Assembly: GCA_019314085.1 (NCBI GenBank)
Contig: JAFCZZ010000006.1
Location: forward strand, 1-30,675
Source of the DNA: Deltaproteobacteria bacterium
GTDB lineage: Bacteria; Desulfobacterota; Syntrophia; Syntrophales; UBA2210
Direction of reading: 5' to 3'
DNA length: 30,675 bases
The notes beneath the pieces are model-generated. The model was not told the origin of the DNA, did no database searches, and was given only the letters and a program-made list of their open reading frames with translations. Shown here piece by piece: positions 1 to 6,532 of the stretch (its first letter is position 1; each line of letters starts with the position of its first letter). Position numbers and translations under genes: made by a program.

Positions 1-1
1 G

Positions 2-121
2 GTCGGCGGCTTCTACCTCTGGGAACAAGGCGACTGCGACTGGTGCGCCGCACACGAAGAACTCCGCAAATGGATCAGACACTACCTGAAAACAGGCAAA
101 CCCCCAAGTGTATTTGAGTAA
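2..121 (+). CDS. C-terminal end of an unidentified protein (5' truncated by window edge)
   Basis: An open frame enters from the left edge and ends at TAA 119-121, giving 39 residues. The visible part is rich in aromatic and charged residues and has a CDWC pair, possibly half of a zinc site. No family can be assigned from this fragment. It is followed after 40 bp by another rightward gene, so it probably belongs to the same transcript. Confidence 0.6.
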   Translation, partial: VGGFYLWEQGDCDWCAAHEELRKWIRHYLKTGKPPSVFE

Positions 122-161
122 CGAACACTCCACAAACTACCCCTAACCAAAGGAAAACACC

Positions 162-398
162 ATGTCCCAAAAAGTACCAGGCGACCCCGCCATCGACAAA
201 GAATTCCAAGAATACCTCAAAACAACAAAAACCTGGACCCACAAACGCCTCGACAACATCGCAGCACCACTACTCAAAAAAGCAATAACCGAAAACACCG
301 CACTCCAAGGCCGACTAATAGCAGCCATCATGACAAACCTCGAACAACAAGGCGGAGCAATCAAAGGCGAACTACGACAACACAAACAACACAAATGA
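162..398 (+). CDS. Hypothetical protein, 78 aa
   Basis: ATG is preceded by AAAGGAAAAC at normal Shine-Dalgarno distance. The protein is hydrophilic and probably helical (charged and amide residues, alanine-rich centre), with no cysteines or membrane segment. It shows the A/C-rich wobble codon style of the other rightward genes. It lies 40 bp after the preceding gene and 58 bp before the next. I do not recognise the family. Confidence 0.65.
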   Translation: MSQKVPGDPAIDKEFQEYLKTTKTWTHKRLDNIAAPLLKKAITENTALQGRLIAAIMTNLEQQGGAIKGELRQHKQHK

Positions 399-456
399 GA
401 ATCAACTACCACAAAAAGACAAAGTGCTCAGATAACCCATCAGAGGGGACAAAACA

Positions 457-1006
457 ATGAAAAAACAACTAAAACCAGGCACACCCAGCTACCGAATCGA
501 AAAACTCGCCCGATATACAGAAAACCACTTCGACCACAACCCCCTATCATCAGACGGATTCGAAACAACACTACTAGATGGAATCGAACAACTACAAACC
601 GACCTAAAAATAGCCCAAGACGCCGCCAAGGGATGGTCACACACAGCCATCGAACGAGCCAACAAAATCGAACAACTACAAACCGACCTAAACAAAGCAA
701 AAGAAATCATCAGCGGAGCCCAAGCCCACTCATACGGCCCATACAGCGACAAAGGACTACTCGACCGCGTCAGAACCCGCACAACACATACAAGAAACCA
801 TCAACACCACAATAGACCAACTAAACGACCCATCCCACAGAGGACCAGAATGGTCAAAACCAATCAAAAAAACAAAATGGCAAACCCAAAACACCCGCCA
901 AGCTCAGACCTTGGCATATTTTTTCAGTCTACGACGCGATGATACATTACACCCATCTGTCCTAAGAAAAAGAGAACCAACATGGGACAACGAACCGAAC
1001 AAATAA
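457..1006 (+). CDS. Hypothetical coiled-coil protein, reading frame split by an apparent +1 shift near 765-785
   Basis: The start ATG 457 follows GAGGGG. Frame 1 encodes a helical segment with an internal repeat (IEQLQTDL occurs twice, about 26 residues apart), suggesting a coiled coil. After about residue 105 this frame becomes low-complexity Thr/His/Arg/Asn text (it would stop at 942). The +1 frame is open from there to TAA 1004-1006 and reads like normal protein (EPAQHIQETINTTIDQLND, later LAYFFSLRRDD). The extended form would be about 182 residues and overlaps the next gene by 25 nt. The shift could be a sequencing indel, decay or recoding. Function unknown. Confidence 0.5.
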
Positions 1007-1371
1007 CCATCGAAACCTGCGACAGCTGCGGCAAAGACATACATTGCACATCAAACATCTGCAACGGATGCGGCAAACTAACATGCCCCAACTGCACACT
1101 AAAATGGGACACAAGCCCCTGGACCGAAACATACTACTCAACAGGATACGCCCAAGTCTGCCCACAATGCAACGAAATCGCCAAACCACTAACCAAACAA
1201 AGCGAACAAATACTAGAAAAAGCCCACCAAGAAACCAGCAAAATACGCGACAACTGGAAACACCTCTGCAGAGAAACCCGCAAAAACAAAGAAGAAAGAG
1301 ACTCCACACCCATTGCTGGATACAAATCAGCCGCCCTATCTAACGAATCGGAACCCCCAAAAGAGGGGTAA
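982..1371 (+). CDS. Zinc-ribbon protein, 129 aa
   Basis: The N-terminal 65 residues carry four cysteine pairs or near-pairs: C13/C16, C22/C27-C30, C35/C38 and C60/C63, the pattern of a double zinc ribbon or treble-clef fold that usually mediates nucleic-acid or protein contacts. The remainder is a charged helix with a basic, lysine-rich tail. The ATG overlaps the end of the shifted frame of the gene before it. It is the last rightward gene before the terminator at 1504. Exact function unknown. Confidence 0.7.
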   Translation: MGQRTEQITIETCDSCGKDIHCTSNICNGCGKLTCPNCTLKWDTSPWTETYYSTGYAQVCPQCNEIAKPLTKQSEQILEKAHQETSKIRDNWKHLCRETRKNKEERDSTPIAGYKSAALSNESEPPKEG

Positions 1372-1503
1372 GACCTCCCAGAACTCCTGAGGATATTTTC
1401 ACCCAGGAGCAAATTGACAACCCCCTGTAAAGACTGGGATTCCCCGGCCATAGTTACCCTATATTCTCCCCATAGAGTTGGGTATTTTGGGTATTCTGAG
1501 AAT

Positions 1504-1530
1504 GTTCCGGACTATTCCGGAACGGTTTTT
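1504..1530 (+). terminator. Rho-independent terminator ending the left rightward operon
   Basis: A perfect 7-bp stem GTTCCGG/CCGGAAC (1504-1510 with 1517-1523), a 6-nt loop and a TTTTT run (1526-1530) lie 130 bp after the last rightward gene. Confidence 0.85.
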
Positions 1531-1613
1531 GGCGGCTTAGATGCTCGCCAGTAGTGCTGAGAGTCAGCTTGAGAGTCCGATAACCGGACGGTCCGGGTGG
1601 GTTTCTCGTGGGT

Positions 1614-1658
1614 TCAGACGACGTCGAGGAGTTGTCCGCTGACGTCTGGGAGGGTCAT
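1614..1658 (-). CDS. Possible 14-residue peptide (MTLPDVSGQLLDVV)
   Basis: ATG at 1658 has an AGGAG Shine-Dalgarno at ideal distance and follows the most leftward cassette promoter (1699-1727). The stop is TGA 1614-1616. Such a short product may be a leader peptide or the remnant of a deleted gene. Around it, 1371-1868 holds only the terminator, this ORF, the promoter and an inverted repeat; GTCCG-ATAAC-CGGAC and other short hairpins lie at 1575-1600. Confidence 0.35.
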   Translation of the reverse strand: MTLPDVSGQLLDVV

Positions 1659-1698
1659 GTTGGCTCCTATGCGAGGGTGTGTGGTCCTTTCCTGTCCT

Positions 1699-1727
1699 TT
1701 TGTAGTATCAAGATGGTATTTGATAAA
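1699..1727 (-). promoter_or_regulatory. Cassette promoter, degenerate leftmost copy
   Basis: TTTATC, 17 bp, TACAAA. The leader (GGACAGGAAAGGACCAC) matches the cassette, but the upstream element is diverged. It serves only the 14-codon ORF. Confidence 0.7.
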
Positions 1728-1875
1728 CCCCTAAGAGGGTCTTCACGGGGGCTTTCTCGCCATTGCCCAATGGTCCGATAGTAGTCCGAACCCCACAAGC
1801 AATGGTTACCGGCATTCCCGTTTCCGTTTGGTCCAGGGTTGTCTTTCGACGTTTCGACCCGGCCCTCTTAGGGGT
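1727..1875. repeat. 13-bp perfect inverted repeat flanking 123 bp
   Basis: ACCCCTAAGAGGG (1727-1739) and its exact complement (1863-1875) bracket a non-coding stretch that also holds a CCATTG/CAATGG hairpin near 1780. One arm overlaps the stop codon of the leftward gene at 1868, and the other abuts the leftmost cassette promoter. Read leftward, this would be a structured 3' UTR or a small RNA. Confidence 0.6.
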
Positions 1876-2131
1876 ATTCTTTAAAATACTGGTCGAGGGT
1901 TAGTCCGAAGGTGTTATTAAGTTTGTTGGAGATTTCTTGGTATCTGGAGTGGTTTTTGATTTCTTGGACGACCTGGGGTAGTTGTTTGTCGTCTGGTAGG
2001 TCTCCTGCTTGGTCGGCGTAGAAGGAGGTTGGGTCATCAATGTAGAGTTGGGGTAGGTTGTCGCAGATGGATTCTGTGCTTGCGAGCCATTCTTCGGCCC
2101 ATACTTCGCTGCTTGGTGCTATGTAGCTCAT
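1868..2131 (-). CDS. Hypothetical protein, 87 aa
   Basis: Acidic soluble protein beginning MSYIAPSSEVWAEEW. The start follows ACGGAGG. It lies 26 bp downstream of the 2158 gene with no cassette between, so the two are co-transcribed from the promoter at 2472. No motif recognised. Confidence 0.7.
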   Translation of the reverse strand: MSYIAPSSEVWAEEWLASTESICDNLPQLYIDDPTSFYADQAGDLPDDKQLPQVVQEIKNHSRYQEISNKLNNTFGLTLDQYFKEYP

Positions 2132-2157
2132 GACCTAACCTCCGTGTTAGATTTGGT

Positions 2158-2436
2158 CTAGCCTTGGCTCGTGGTGATCTTGACGGTTGGGACGCCTACC
2201 CATTGTTGGTAGATGCCGTCGGCGATGCTGGGGTCGTCGGTGATCAGGAGTCCTAGCATGTGTGTGTAAGCGTTTTGGTCGTGGTTGATGGTGTGGCAAC
2301 AGAGGGAGCCATAGTGTACGTGGAACCCAATGGCTCCTGTTGGCTCAAGGCGGCTTCCTGGGCTAGCGGCTTCGTGGTATTCTGTGTTGACTTGAATCTT
2401 GATCCATTGTCCTTCGGTCAATTGGCTTGGCAGCAT
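2158..2436 (-). CDS. Hypothetical protein, 92 aa
   Basis: Start ATG 2436 follows CAGGAGAGACCA, the standard cassette leader. The protein has a His-rich middle and a Cys-Cys pair (SLCCHTINHDQNAYTH) but no recognised metal-binding family. First gene of a two-gene unit with 1868. Confidence 0.75.
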   Translation of the reverse strand: MLPSQLTEGQWIKIQVNTEYHEAASPGSRLEPTGAIGFHVHYGSLCCHTINHDQNAYTHMLGLLITDDPSIADGIYQQWVGVPTVKITTSQG

Positions 2437-2471
2437 TGGTCTCTCCTGTTAGTGTGGTTGCTTCCTACTCT

Positions 2472-2500
2472 TTTGTAGCACGAAGCCGTGCCCGACTAAA
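2472..2500 (-). promoter_or_regulatory. Cassette promoter for 2158-1868
   Basis: TTTAGT, 17 bp, TACAAA with TGC extension, then AGAGTAGGAAGCAACCAC. Confidence 0.85.
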
Positions 2501-2539
2501 TGAGATACAGGGCCCCAAAAGGACTTATTCCGCTAGTCC
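2494..2539. repeat. Duplicated 3' gene end, copy 1
   Basis: About 39 of 46 bases match 2805-2850. Read leftward, it encodes SGISPFGALYLI-stop, the counterpart of the last codons of the 2807 gene, but here it is not in frame with any gene. Probably a remnant of gene insertion or duplication. Confidence 0.7.
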
Positions 2540-2793
2540 AAGATTATGTCGTCCTGGTTGCCCATGAACCCTGTAAAGAATCCATCGCCTTCTGCAGTAG
2601 AGTTCTTACGACCTGTTTCCGAAAGGCGGCAGTTGGTACACTCGGTAGCGTGGACGTTATTGTCGACTATCAGGAGTTTGCCACACCCTCCGTCACAGGG
2701 GAGATATTTTTGGTTGTTGGGGGCTTGGATGTTTTCTTCTTGGGCGTTGTAGGTGATGGTGATTTGGGCGTGTTTGTCGATTTTGGCCTGCAT
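2533..2793 (-). CDS. Zinc-ribbon-like protein, 86 aa
   Basis: Start set at ATG 2793 because CAGGAGAACCAA precedes it; an in-frame ATG 36 nt upstream lacks a ribosome site. A C-x3-C (CDGGC) and a C-x2-C (CTNC) about 18 residues apart fit a single zinc ribbon. No cassette promoter lies upstream; it follows the 2807 gene by 13 bp and is probably co-transcribed. Confidence 0.75.
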   Translation of the reverse strand: MQAKIDKHAQITITYNAQEENIQAPNNQKYLPCDGGCGKLLIVDNNVHATECTNCRLSETGRKNSTAEGDGFFTGFMGNQDDIILD

Positions 2794-2804
2794 TTGGTTC
2801 TCCT

Positions 2805-2850
2805 GACTAAACGAGGTACAAGGCTCCAAAAAGACTTATTCCACTAGCCT
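2805..2850. repeat. Duplicated 3' gene end, copy 2
   Basis: This is the coding copy: the final codons and TAG stop of the 2807 gene (SGISLFGALYLV). It pairs with 2494-2539. Confidence 0.7.
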
Positions 2851-3124
2851 CGACTACCCGTTCTGGGGGTGAGGCCGTGGTCGGGTCGTCGTATTTGACG
2901 CCGAGAAGTGTGCGTTCTCTTTCCTTTCCGTCGTCGAGGTATTTGAAGCTACCAAGAACACGGACTAGAGCTGTCACGTCTGTTTCATCTTCATCGTTGA
3001 TTGTGCGAATCTTGACGTGGTTCGTTGTCTCTTCTACGACCTCTACCCTTAGATCGTAGTCATACCCGTAATTATTGGCGAAACCCACGAGTTGCCGGAT
3101 CAGTCCTAGCTCTTCGTTTTTCAT
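2807..3124 (-). CDS. Hypothetical protein, 105 aa
   Basis: ATG 3124 follows CAGGAGACAACCA. Small acidic protein with alternating beta-like segments (DLRVEVVEE, HVKIRTI). Its last 12 codons are duplicated 310 bp away. Family unknown. Confidence 0.75.
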   Translation of the reverse strand: MKNEELGLIRQLVGFANNYGYDYDLRVEVVEETTNHVKIRTINDEDETDVTALVRVLGSFKYLDDGKERERTLLGVKYDDPTTASPPERVVEASGISLFGALYLV

Positions 3125-3161
3125 TGGTTGTCTCCTGTGAATGGTGGTCCCTTCCTACCCC

Positions 3162-3190
3162 TTTGTAGCACCAAGACGACCCCCGCTCAA
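3162..3190 (-). promoter_or_regulatory. Cassette promoter for 2807-2533
   Basis: TTGAGC, 17 bp, TACAAA. The TGA stop of the 3187 gene lies inside the -35 box. Confidence 0.9.
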
Positions 3191-3588
3191 CCTCCTGCAC
3201 AGAAAGGGAGAGGTTGTGAGCGGACGAGTTCGTTGAGTTGCTCGTGGTCGTGGACGTCTTTCCTGCCTACGTAGAATTCGCGGTTGTTAGGGTCGGCATT
3301 GGCCCACTTGCAGCCCCACTCGTAGGCTTTCATGGGGTCGTGGTCCTTGCTGGAGAACAGGATGGCTCGGTCTTGGAGTCCGCTGGCATATCGGACGGTC
3401 CATCCGTAAAGGCTGAGGCTTAGTTGGGCGGACCGTTGGCCCCTGCTGGACTGGTCGACCTGGAGTGCGCAGAGGTCGTGGGAGTTGTAGGTACCCGCGA
3501 TGCTGCCGGGTCGGCATTTGGCGATGGTTTCGTTGTCCCAGTGCTCGGGATCGCCAGCGAGGAGGAGGAAAGCGTTTGTGTTCAGCAT
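3187..3588 (-). CDS. Hypothetical protein, 133 aa
   Basis: The frame is open further upstream, but that part translates the promoter leader. ATG 3588 follows AAGGAGACGACCA and is the start. The mixed alpha/beta protein has a Trp/Tyr-rich centre and ends in a proline-rich tail. No known motif. Confidence 0.75.
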   Translation of the reverse strand: MLNTNAFLLLAGDPEHWDNETIAKCRPGSIAGTYNSHDLCALQVDQSSRGQRSAQLSLSLYGWTVRYASGLQDRAILFSSKDHDPMKAYEWGCKWANADPNNREFYVGRKDVHDHEQLNELVRSQPLPFCAGG

Positions 3589-3626
3589 TGGTCGTCTCCT
3601 TGTGAGTGGTGGTCCCTTCCTACTCC

Positions 3627-3655
3627 TTTGTAGCACCAAGACCGGACTCGCTCAA
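3627..3655 (-). promoter_or_regulatory. Cassette promoter for 3187
   Basis: TTGAGC, 17 bp, TACAAA. Contains the TGA stop of 3652. Confidence 0.9.
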
Positions 3656-3855
3656 TTGCTTTCGGCGATTGTGCGGAGGCGGATGCGGTCGATTGTGCCG
3701 AGTATTTTGTTGGCTTTTTGCTCGAGGGAGAGATTTTTGTCGTCTCCGTCGATTTCCTCATGGAGTTCGCCGAGTTCTGGGAATCTTGCTTCGAGATTTT
3801 CGATGCTTTGCTTGAGTAGTTTGGCGATTTCGTTACGGTATTCTTCTGGGGTCAT
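3652..3855 (-). CDS. Hypothetical helical protein, 67 aa
   Basis: Strongly helical, heptad-like charged sequence (EIAKLLKQSIENLEARFPEL), a likely small coiled coil. It lies 24 bp after the 3880 gene and shares its promoter; the ribosome site (GAGATC) is weak, suggesting coupling. Confidence 0.65.
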   Translation of the reverse strand: MTPEEYRNEIAKLLKQSIENLEARFPELGELHEEIDGDDKNLSLEQKANKILGTIDRIRLRTIAESN

Positions 3856-3879
3856 GTTTGATCTCGGGGTTGGGATGGT

Positions 3880-4065
3880 TCAATCGAGCCACGAAAATAC
3901 ACAGCCCTTTGCGAGACGCAGATCGCCCACATAGGGTATCGCCATTGTATCCTCAGCCACCTCACTGACGTAGTCCAGCCTACTGGCAGCGATCTTTATA
4001 ACGCTGGACTCGCTATCGGCATCCACTAATGCCCTGCAATTGTCGATGGTTACGAGGTAAAGCAT
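3880..4065 (-). CDS. Hypothetical protein, 61 aa
   Basis: Compact alpha/beta mini-protein (LYLVTIDNCRALVDADSES) of the kind seen often among phage accessory genes. The leader deviates from the cassette: GGGGATC replaces GGAGACG. Family unknown. Confidence 0.65.
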   Translation of the reverse strand: MLYLVTIDNCRALVDADSESSVIKIAASRLDYVSEVAEDTMAIPYVGDLRLAKGCVFSWLD

Positions 4066-4102
4066 TTTTTGATCCCCGGTAGTGGTGGTTGCTTCCTACT
4101 CT

Positions 4103-4131
4103 TCTGTAGCAGCAAGGGGTGACCCACTCAA
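4103..4131 (-). promoter_or_regulatory. Cassette promoter for 3880-3652
   Basis: TTGAGT, 17 bp, TACAGA. Contains the TGA stop of the kinase gene. Confidence 0.85.
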
Positions 4132-4592
4132 TGCGTGGATCGCGTGCCACATGGCCAAGAGGACGTGTTCGGACGGTTGCTCACCTCGAACCGCATAACC
4201 TGCGAGGCGACGACAGACAAGGGGACGCCATGGGCGTTTCTGGCCGCGATGGCCTTGATGTCCGAAATGGTTGTCGGCATGAACTCGATGATTTCGACCT
4301 CATAGCCCATGAGGTCGGCGATGGCCGCATAGGCTTCCCATTCCCATTTCTGGATACTGGTATTATCAACGACGATGACGGGTGCTTTCTGCTTGAAGCC
4401 TTCGAGGAAGACGGCCATGCAGCGCTGGTGGGCTAGTGGGAGTTTGGCGGGATTGAACTCGTACTCGCGGGTTTGGAGGTTGTAGAAGTAATCGTCGGCA
4501 CTGCAGATCCAGTGCTCTGAGTGGTACTTCTTTTGGTAGCTGGTTTTACCGGAACCGGAGGGGCCGCGTAGGATGATGACTGTGTTTTTCAT
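4128..4592 (-). CDS. P-loop kinase of the AAA_33 / polynucleotide kinase-like group, 154 aa
   Basis: Walker A GPSGSGKTS at residues 10-18, a DDYF segment after the first strand, a hydrophobic VIVVDNT strand (Walker B-like) near residue 75, and RNAHGVP near residue 120, which matches the R-x-x-H-x-x-P signature of small P-loop kinases including polynucleotide kinase and N4BP2-type domains. These transfer phosphate from ATP to nucleic-acid 5' ends or small substrates; the substrate here is not determinable. The length fits a lone kinase domain without a phosphatase. ATG overlaps the stop of the 4589 gene (ATGA), so translation is coupled. The last residues (about 15) look divergent. Confidence 0.85.
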   Translation of the reverse strand: MKNTVIILRGPSGSGKTSYQKKYHSEHWICSADDYFYNLQTREYEFNPAKLPLAHQRCMAVFLEGFKQKAPVIVVDNTSIQKWEWEAYAAIADLMGYEVEIIEFMPTTISDIKAIAARNAHGVPLSVVASQVMRFEVSNRPNTSSWPCGTRSTH

Positions 4593-4792
4593 GATTCCAA
4601 TATCCCTATGAGAATGCAGACCTGGTCACCGTGGTCTTGCCTAACTAGCCGGACTACGACCCTAGCTGCGAGTGAATCCGGTCTAATTCCTGTGCTTTGG
4701 TTACTGAGGTTGTCGAAGATGGTTTTTACGGCGTGATGGTCGCCGTTTAGGAGGTTTCTTATGACTTCGGTTGCTGCTGCTTGTGGGTCCAT
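4589..4792 (-). CDS. Hypothetical protein, 67 aa, coupled to the kinase
   Basis: Start at ATG 4792 chosen for TAGGAGAGATC before it; a longer frame would overlap the 4810 gene and has no ribosome site. The helical, Arg-rich C-terminal half (AARVVVRLVRQDH) has no known motif. The ATGA overlap with the kinase suggests a functional or dosage link. Confidence 0.65.
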   Translation of the reverse strand: MDPQAAATEVIRNLLNGDHHAVKTIFDNLSNQSTGIRPDSLAARVVVRLVRQDHGDQVCILIGILES

Positions 4793-4809
4793 GATCTCTC
4801 CTAATCCAG

Positions 4810-4950
4810 TCAGCATCCATATTCTGCGACGTGACATTCATCGCAGAATGTGGAGGTGACTTCGCGCGCAACGACGATGAGTTCTTTTGCTTCCTTGTCT
4901 GTCAAGGGGGTCTCGATTGTGCTGATCACAGCTTTTAACAATTTCTTCAC
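4810..4950 (-). CDS. Small protein with GTG start, 46 aa
   Basis: GTG 4950 follows CTGGAGG at good distance; the frame runs to TGA 4810-4812. The sequence (KKLLKAVISTIETPLTDKEA...) is helical and ends with CDEC and a further Cys, a possible metal site. It lies directly after the strong hairpin at 4975 and before 4589, so it likely starts the kinase operon. Confidence 0.6.
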   Translation of the reverse strand: MKKLLKAVISTIETPLTDKEAKELIVVAREVTSTFCDECHVAEYGC

Positions 4951-4974
4951 GGTTTTCCTCCAGGTTATTTAAAA

Positions 4975-5009
4975 CCTCCTCCCAGCTTATCTAGCTCGCT
5001 GGGAGGAGG
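4975..5009 (-). terminator. Strong terminator or attenuator upstream of the kinase operon
   Basis: 12-bp perfect stem CCTCCTCCCAGC/GCTGGGAGGAGG with an 11-nt loop, followed on the leftward strand by TTTT. It separates the 5084 gene from the 4810-4128 operon. No cassette promoter lies between, so the operon depends on read-through or an unseen promoter. Confidence 0.85.
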
Positions 5010-5083
5010 CACGTGCTGGGAGTCTGGGTATGAATCAGTGCTCCCACCCTCAGCGGTCAACCGGTGTTCCCCCGGGGGTTGCA

Positions 5084-5491
5084 CTATTTGATATTGCGAA
5101 TATCTGTGGGGTGTTCGCCGGTCTCGATTCCCCACTGCTCACGCGGCGCGAGGTGTTGACCAGCGGAGTTGTAATCCTCGCCACAATCCTCACAGGTATT
5201 CGTGAAGCCTCCGAGTTCGACCTCGTGCCCACAAATACAGAGACCAACGGGTGGATCGGTCCAATCTTTGCGGATTTCACGTACTTTGCCGGGGACGATG
5301 GGTTCACTGCGTTCGTTGACGCCAAGGAGGCAGTATTCGTAGTTCTGCTGGGCATCGGGGTTCATGTTGTCGACGTCGATGCTGCCGTCTTGATCACAAT
5401 TGAAGCTGTAGCCACATCCGGTGTTGGGGATGCTGTAGGCGAGTTGGTAGGTGATTTTGCTGTGATGCTGGCGGTGTCTGATGATTTCCAT
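5084..5491 (-). CDS. Phage zinc-ribbon protein, 135 aa
   Basis: ATG 5491 follows AGGAGACGACC; the longer frame is leader. The C-terminal third has C-x-C (CICG) and C-x2-C (CEDC) followed by DYNSAGQHLAPREQWG and ETGEHP, a signature I recall as widespread in small phage and plasmid zinc-ribbon proteins of unknown role. The N-terminal half is beta-rich. It is alone under its promoter and closed by the hairpin at 4975. Confidence 0.75.
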   Translation of the reverse strand: MEIIRHRQHHSKITYQLAYSIPNTGCGYSFNCDQDGSIDVDNMNPDAQQNYEYCLLGVNERSEPIVPGKVREIRKDWTDPPVGLCICGHEVELGGFTNTCEDCGEDYNSAGQHLAPREQWGIETGEHPTDIRNIK

Positions 5492-5529
5492 GGTCGTCTC
5501 CTCTTGTGCTAATGGTTTCTTCCCACTCC

Positions 5530-5558
5530 TTTGTAGCAGCGAGATCGGACTCACTCAA
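5530..5558 (-). promoter_or_regulatory. Cassette promoter for 5084
   Basis: TTGAGT, 17 bp, TACAAA. Its edge overlaps the TGA stop of 5551. Confidence 0.9.
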
Positions 5559-5754
5559 TCTCACTTAATGCTTTGGCTTCTGCTTCTGTTAATGTACGTG
5601 GTTCCTGAAATTCTCGGATGGTGTTGAGTTCGCAAACGACGTCGAGGTAATCGATCCAAGTGTTGTAGCCCTTGGGTGGCGGTACTGTGCCTTCCCTGTC
5701 CCAGCTTTCGTAGATGGGTCGGGCGTAGTCGACAAATTTGGTTCCTTTGGGCAT
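5551..5754 (-). CDS. Hypothetical protein, 67 aa
   Basis: ATG 5754 follows GGAGCTGGAAG. Acidic, helical C-terminus (TEAEAKALSEIE). Its leader is an unusual variant (AGAGGCGGGACGACTCCGCC, about 100 nt) shared in part with the leaders of 20047 and 24369. Confidence 0.7.
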   Translation of the reverse strand: MPKGTKFVDYARPIYESWDREGTVPPPKGYNTWIDYLDVVCELNTIREFQEPRTLTEAEAKALSEIE

Positions 5755-5827
5755 CTTCCAGCTCCAGTCAATGGGGAATTCGTGGCCCTGTGGTTGTGGT
5801 CTGGCGGAGTCGTCCCGCCTCTATTCT

Positions 5828-5856
5828 TTTGTAGCACCAAGATAGGACTCACTCAA
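5828..5856 (-). promoter_or_regulatory. Cassette promoter for 5551, long-leader variant
   Basis: TTGAGT, 17 bp, TACAAA, followed by AGAATAGAGGCGGGACGAC; the GGCGGG...CCGCC segment can fold. Contains the TGA stop of 5853. Confidence 0.85.
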
Positions 5857-6164
5857 CCGGTTCGCACGAGTCGTTCTTCGCCGCCCCATCGTTCATCTGG
5901 GATCATTTGGTCGCCGACCCGGAGTTGTGCGAGGACGGTTTCTGCCTCTTCACTATTCCAGCCGTTGTCGAGGTCGGCGGTGAGCAGGTATTTGATGGCA
6001 CCTTCTGTGTCCAGGTCTAGTCCTGGTTCGTCGTGGAGGGTGGAGTAGACGTTGTAGGTGCTGTTAGAGCCTGGTTTGTTCACCTTGACCATGACCATGA
6101 CCATTTCTGGTTGGATCTTGACCGGTTGTCTGGTGATTGTCCTTTGGGTCTCGTAGAGTTTCAT
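5853..6164 (-). CDS. Hypothetical protein, 103 aa
   Basis: ATG 6164 follows CAGGAGACGACCA. A beta-rich N-terminus with a VMVMV strand and an acidic C-terminus. No recognisable motif. Confidence 0.7.
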   Translation of the reverse strand: MKLYETQRTITRQPVKIQPEMVMVMVKVNKPGSNSTYNVYSTLHDEPGLDLDTEGAIKYLLTADLDNGWNSEEAETVLAQLRVGDQMIPDERWGGEERLVRTG

Positions 6165-6200
6165 TGGTCGTCTCCTGCGAGTGGTGGTTGCTTCTACTCT

Positions 6201-6229
6201 TTTGTAGCACGAAAGCGGCCCCCAATCAA
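6201..6229 (-). promoter_or_regulatory. Cassette promoter for 5853
   Basis: TTGATT, 17 bp, TACAAA. Confidence 0.85.
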
Positions 6230-6230
6230 T

Positions 6231-6461
6231 ATTGTGACCCAGCAGTATAATACTGCTGGGTCACTGTCGTCGTCGCCGTCCTCACAAATAATTACGCTCG
6301 CGTCTTATTGCGTGATCGCATAGGTTTGGTCTCCTTTCGTGTTCGAGCATTCTAGGGTTCTGATCTCTGAAAGGTGGGGGCGACAACCGCTTGCCAGTTA
6401 ACTGAAAACCATCTCCTCACGACAGTTGTGCAGAAAAATGTTACGCGGTGCCGCCCCCGTC
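6231..6461 (-). ncRNA. Candidate small structured RNA or leader unit
   Basis: A cassette promoter (6468-6496) fires into about 230 nt with no ORF longer than about 22 codons. The RNA would begin with a 10-bp stem (6449-6458 pairing with 6376-6385, one G-U pair) and end in the 15-bp hairpin at 6234-6264. AAAGGAGACCAAACCT-ATG near 6320 would translate only MRSRNKTRA, so a leader peptide is the alternative reading. This covers the gap between 6164 and 6533. Confidence 0.4.
6234..6264 (-). terminator. Hairpin ending the 6231-6461 unit
   Basis: GTGACCCAGCAGTAT and its exact complement around one central base give an extremely stable hairpin. There is no long U tract, so it may act as an insulator or processing site. 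Confidence 0.65.
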
Positions 6462-6467
6462 TACTCT

Positions 6468-6496
6468 TTTGTAGCAACGAACCGGTCCCCGCTCAA
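6468..6496 (-). promoter_or_regulatory. Cassette promoter for the 6231-6461 unit
   Basis: TTGAGC, 17 bp, TACAAA with TTGC extension; embedded in hairpin 6479-6522. Confidence 0.85.
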
Positions 6497-6522
6497 CTGA
6501 CCAGGCTGGCGAGGACCGGTTC
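6479..6522 (-). terminator. Promoter-spanning hairpin, copy A
   Basis: GAACCGGTCC (6479-6488) pairs with 6513-6522, with the conserved sequence AACTGACCAGG between. One arm is the spacer of the promoter at 6468. Related copies lie at 7981 and 11565. Confidence 0.65.
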
Positions 6523-6532
6523 TCTCACAGGA

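Noticed and set aside
3589..3639. Extended N-termini reading VLQKSRKGPPLTQ-like in many frames
   Set aside because: These residues are the translated promoter leader; transcription starts inside it, and GGAGACGACC precedes the internal ATG.
4119..4436. Rightward ORF opposite the P-loop kinase
   Set aside because: The kinase has clear motifs and an ATGA-coupled start; the opposite frame has none.
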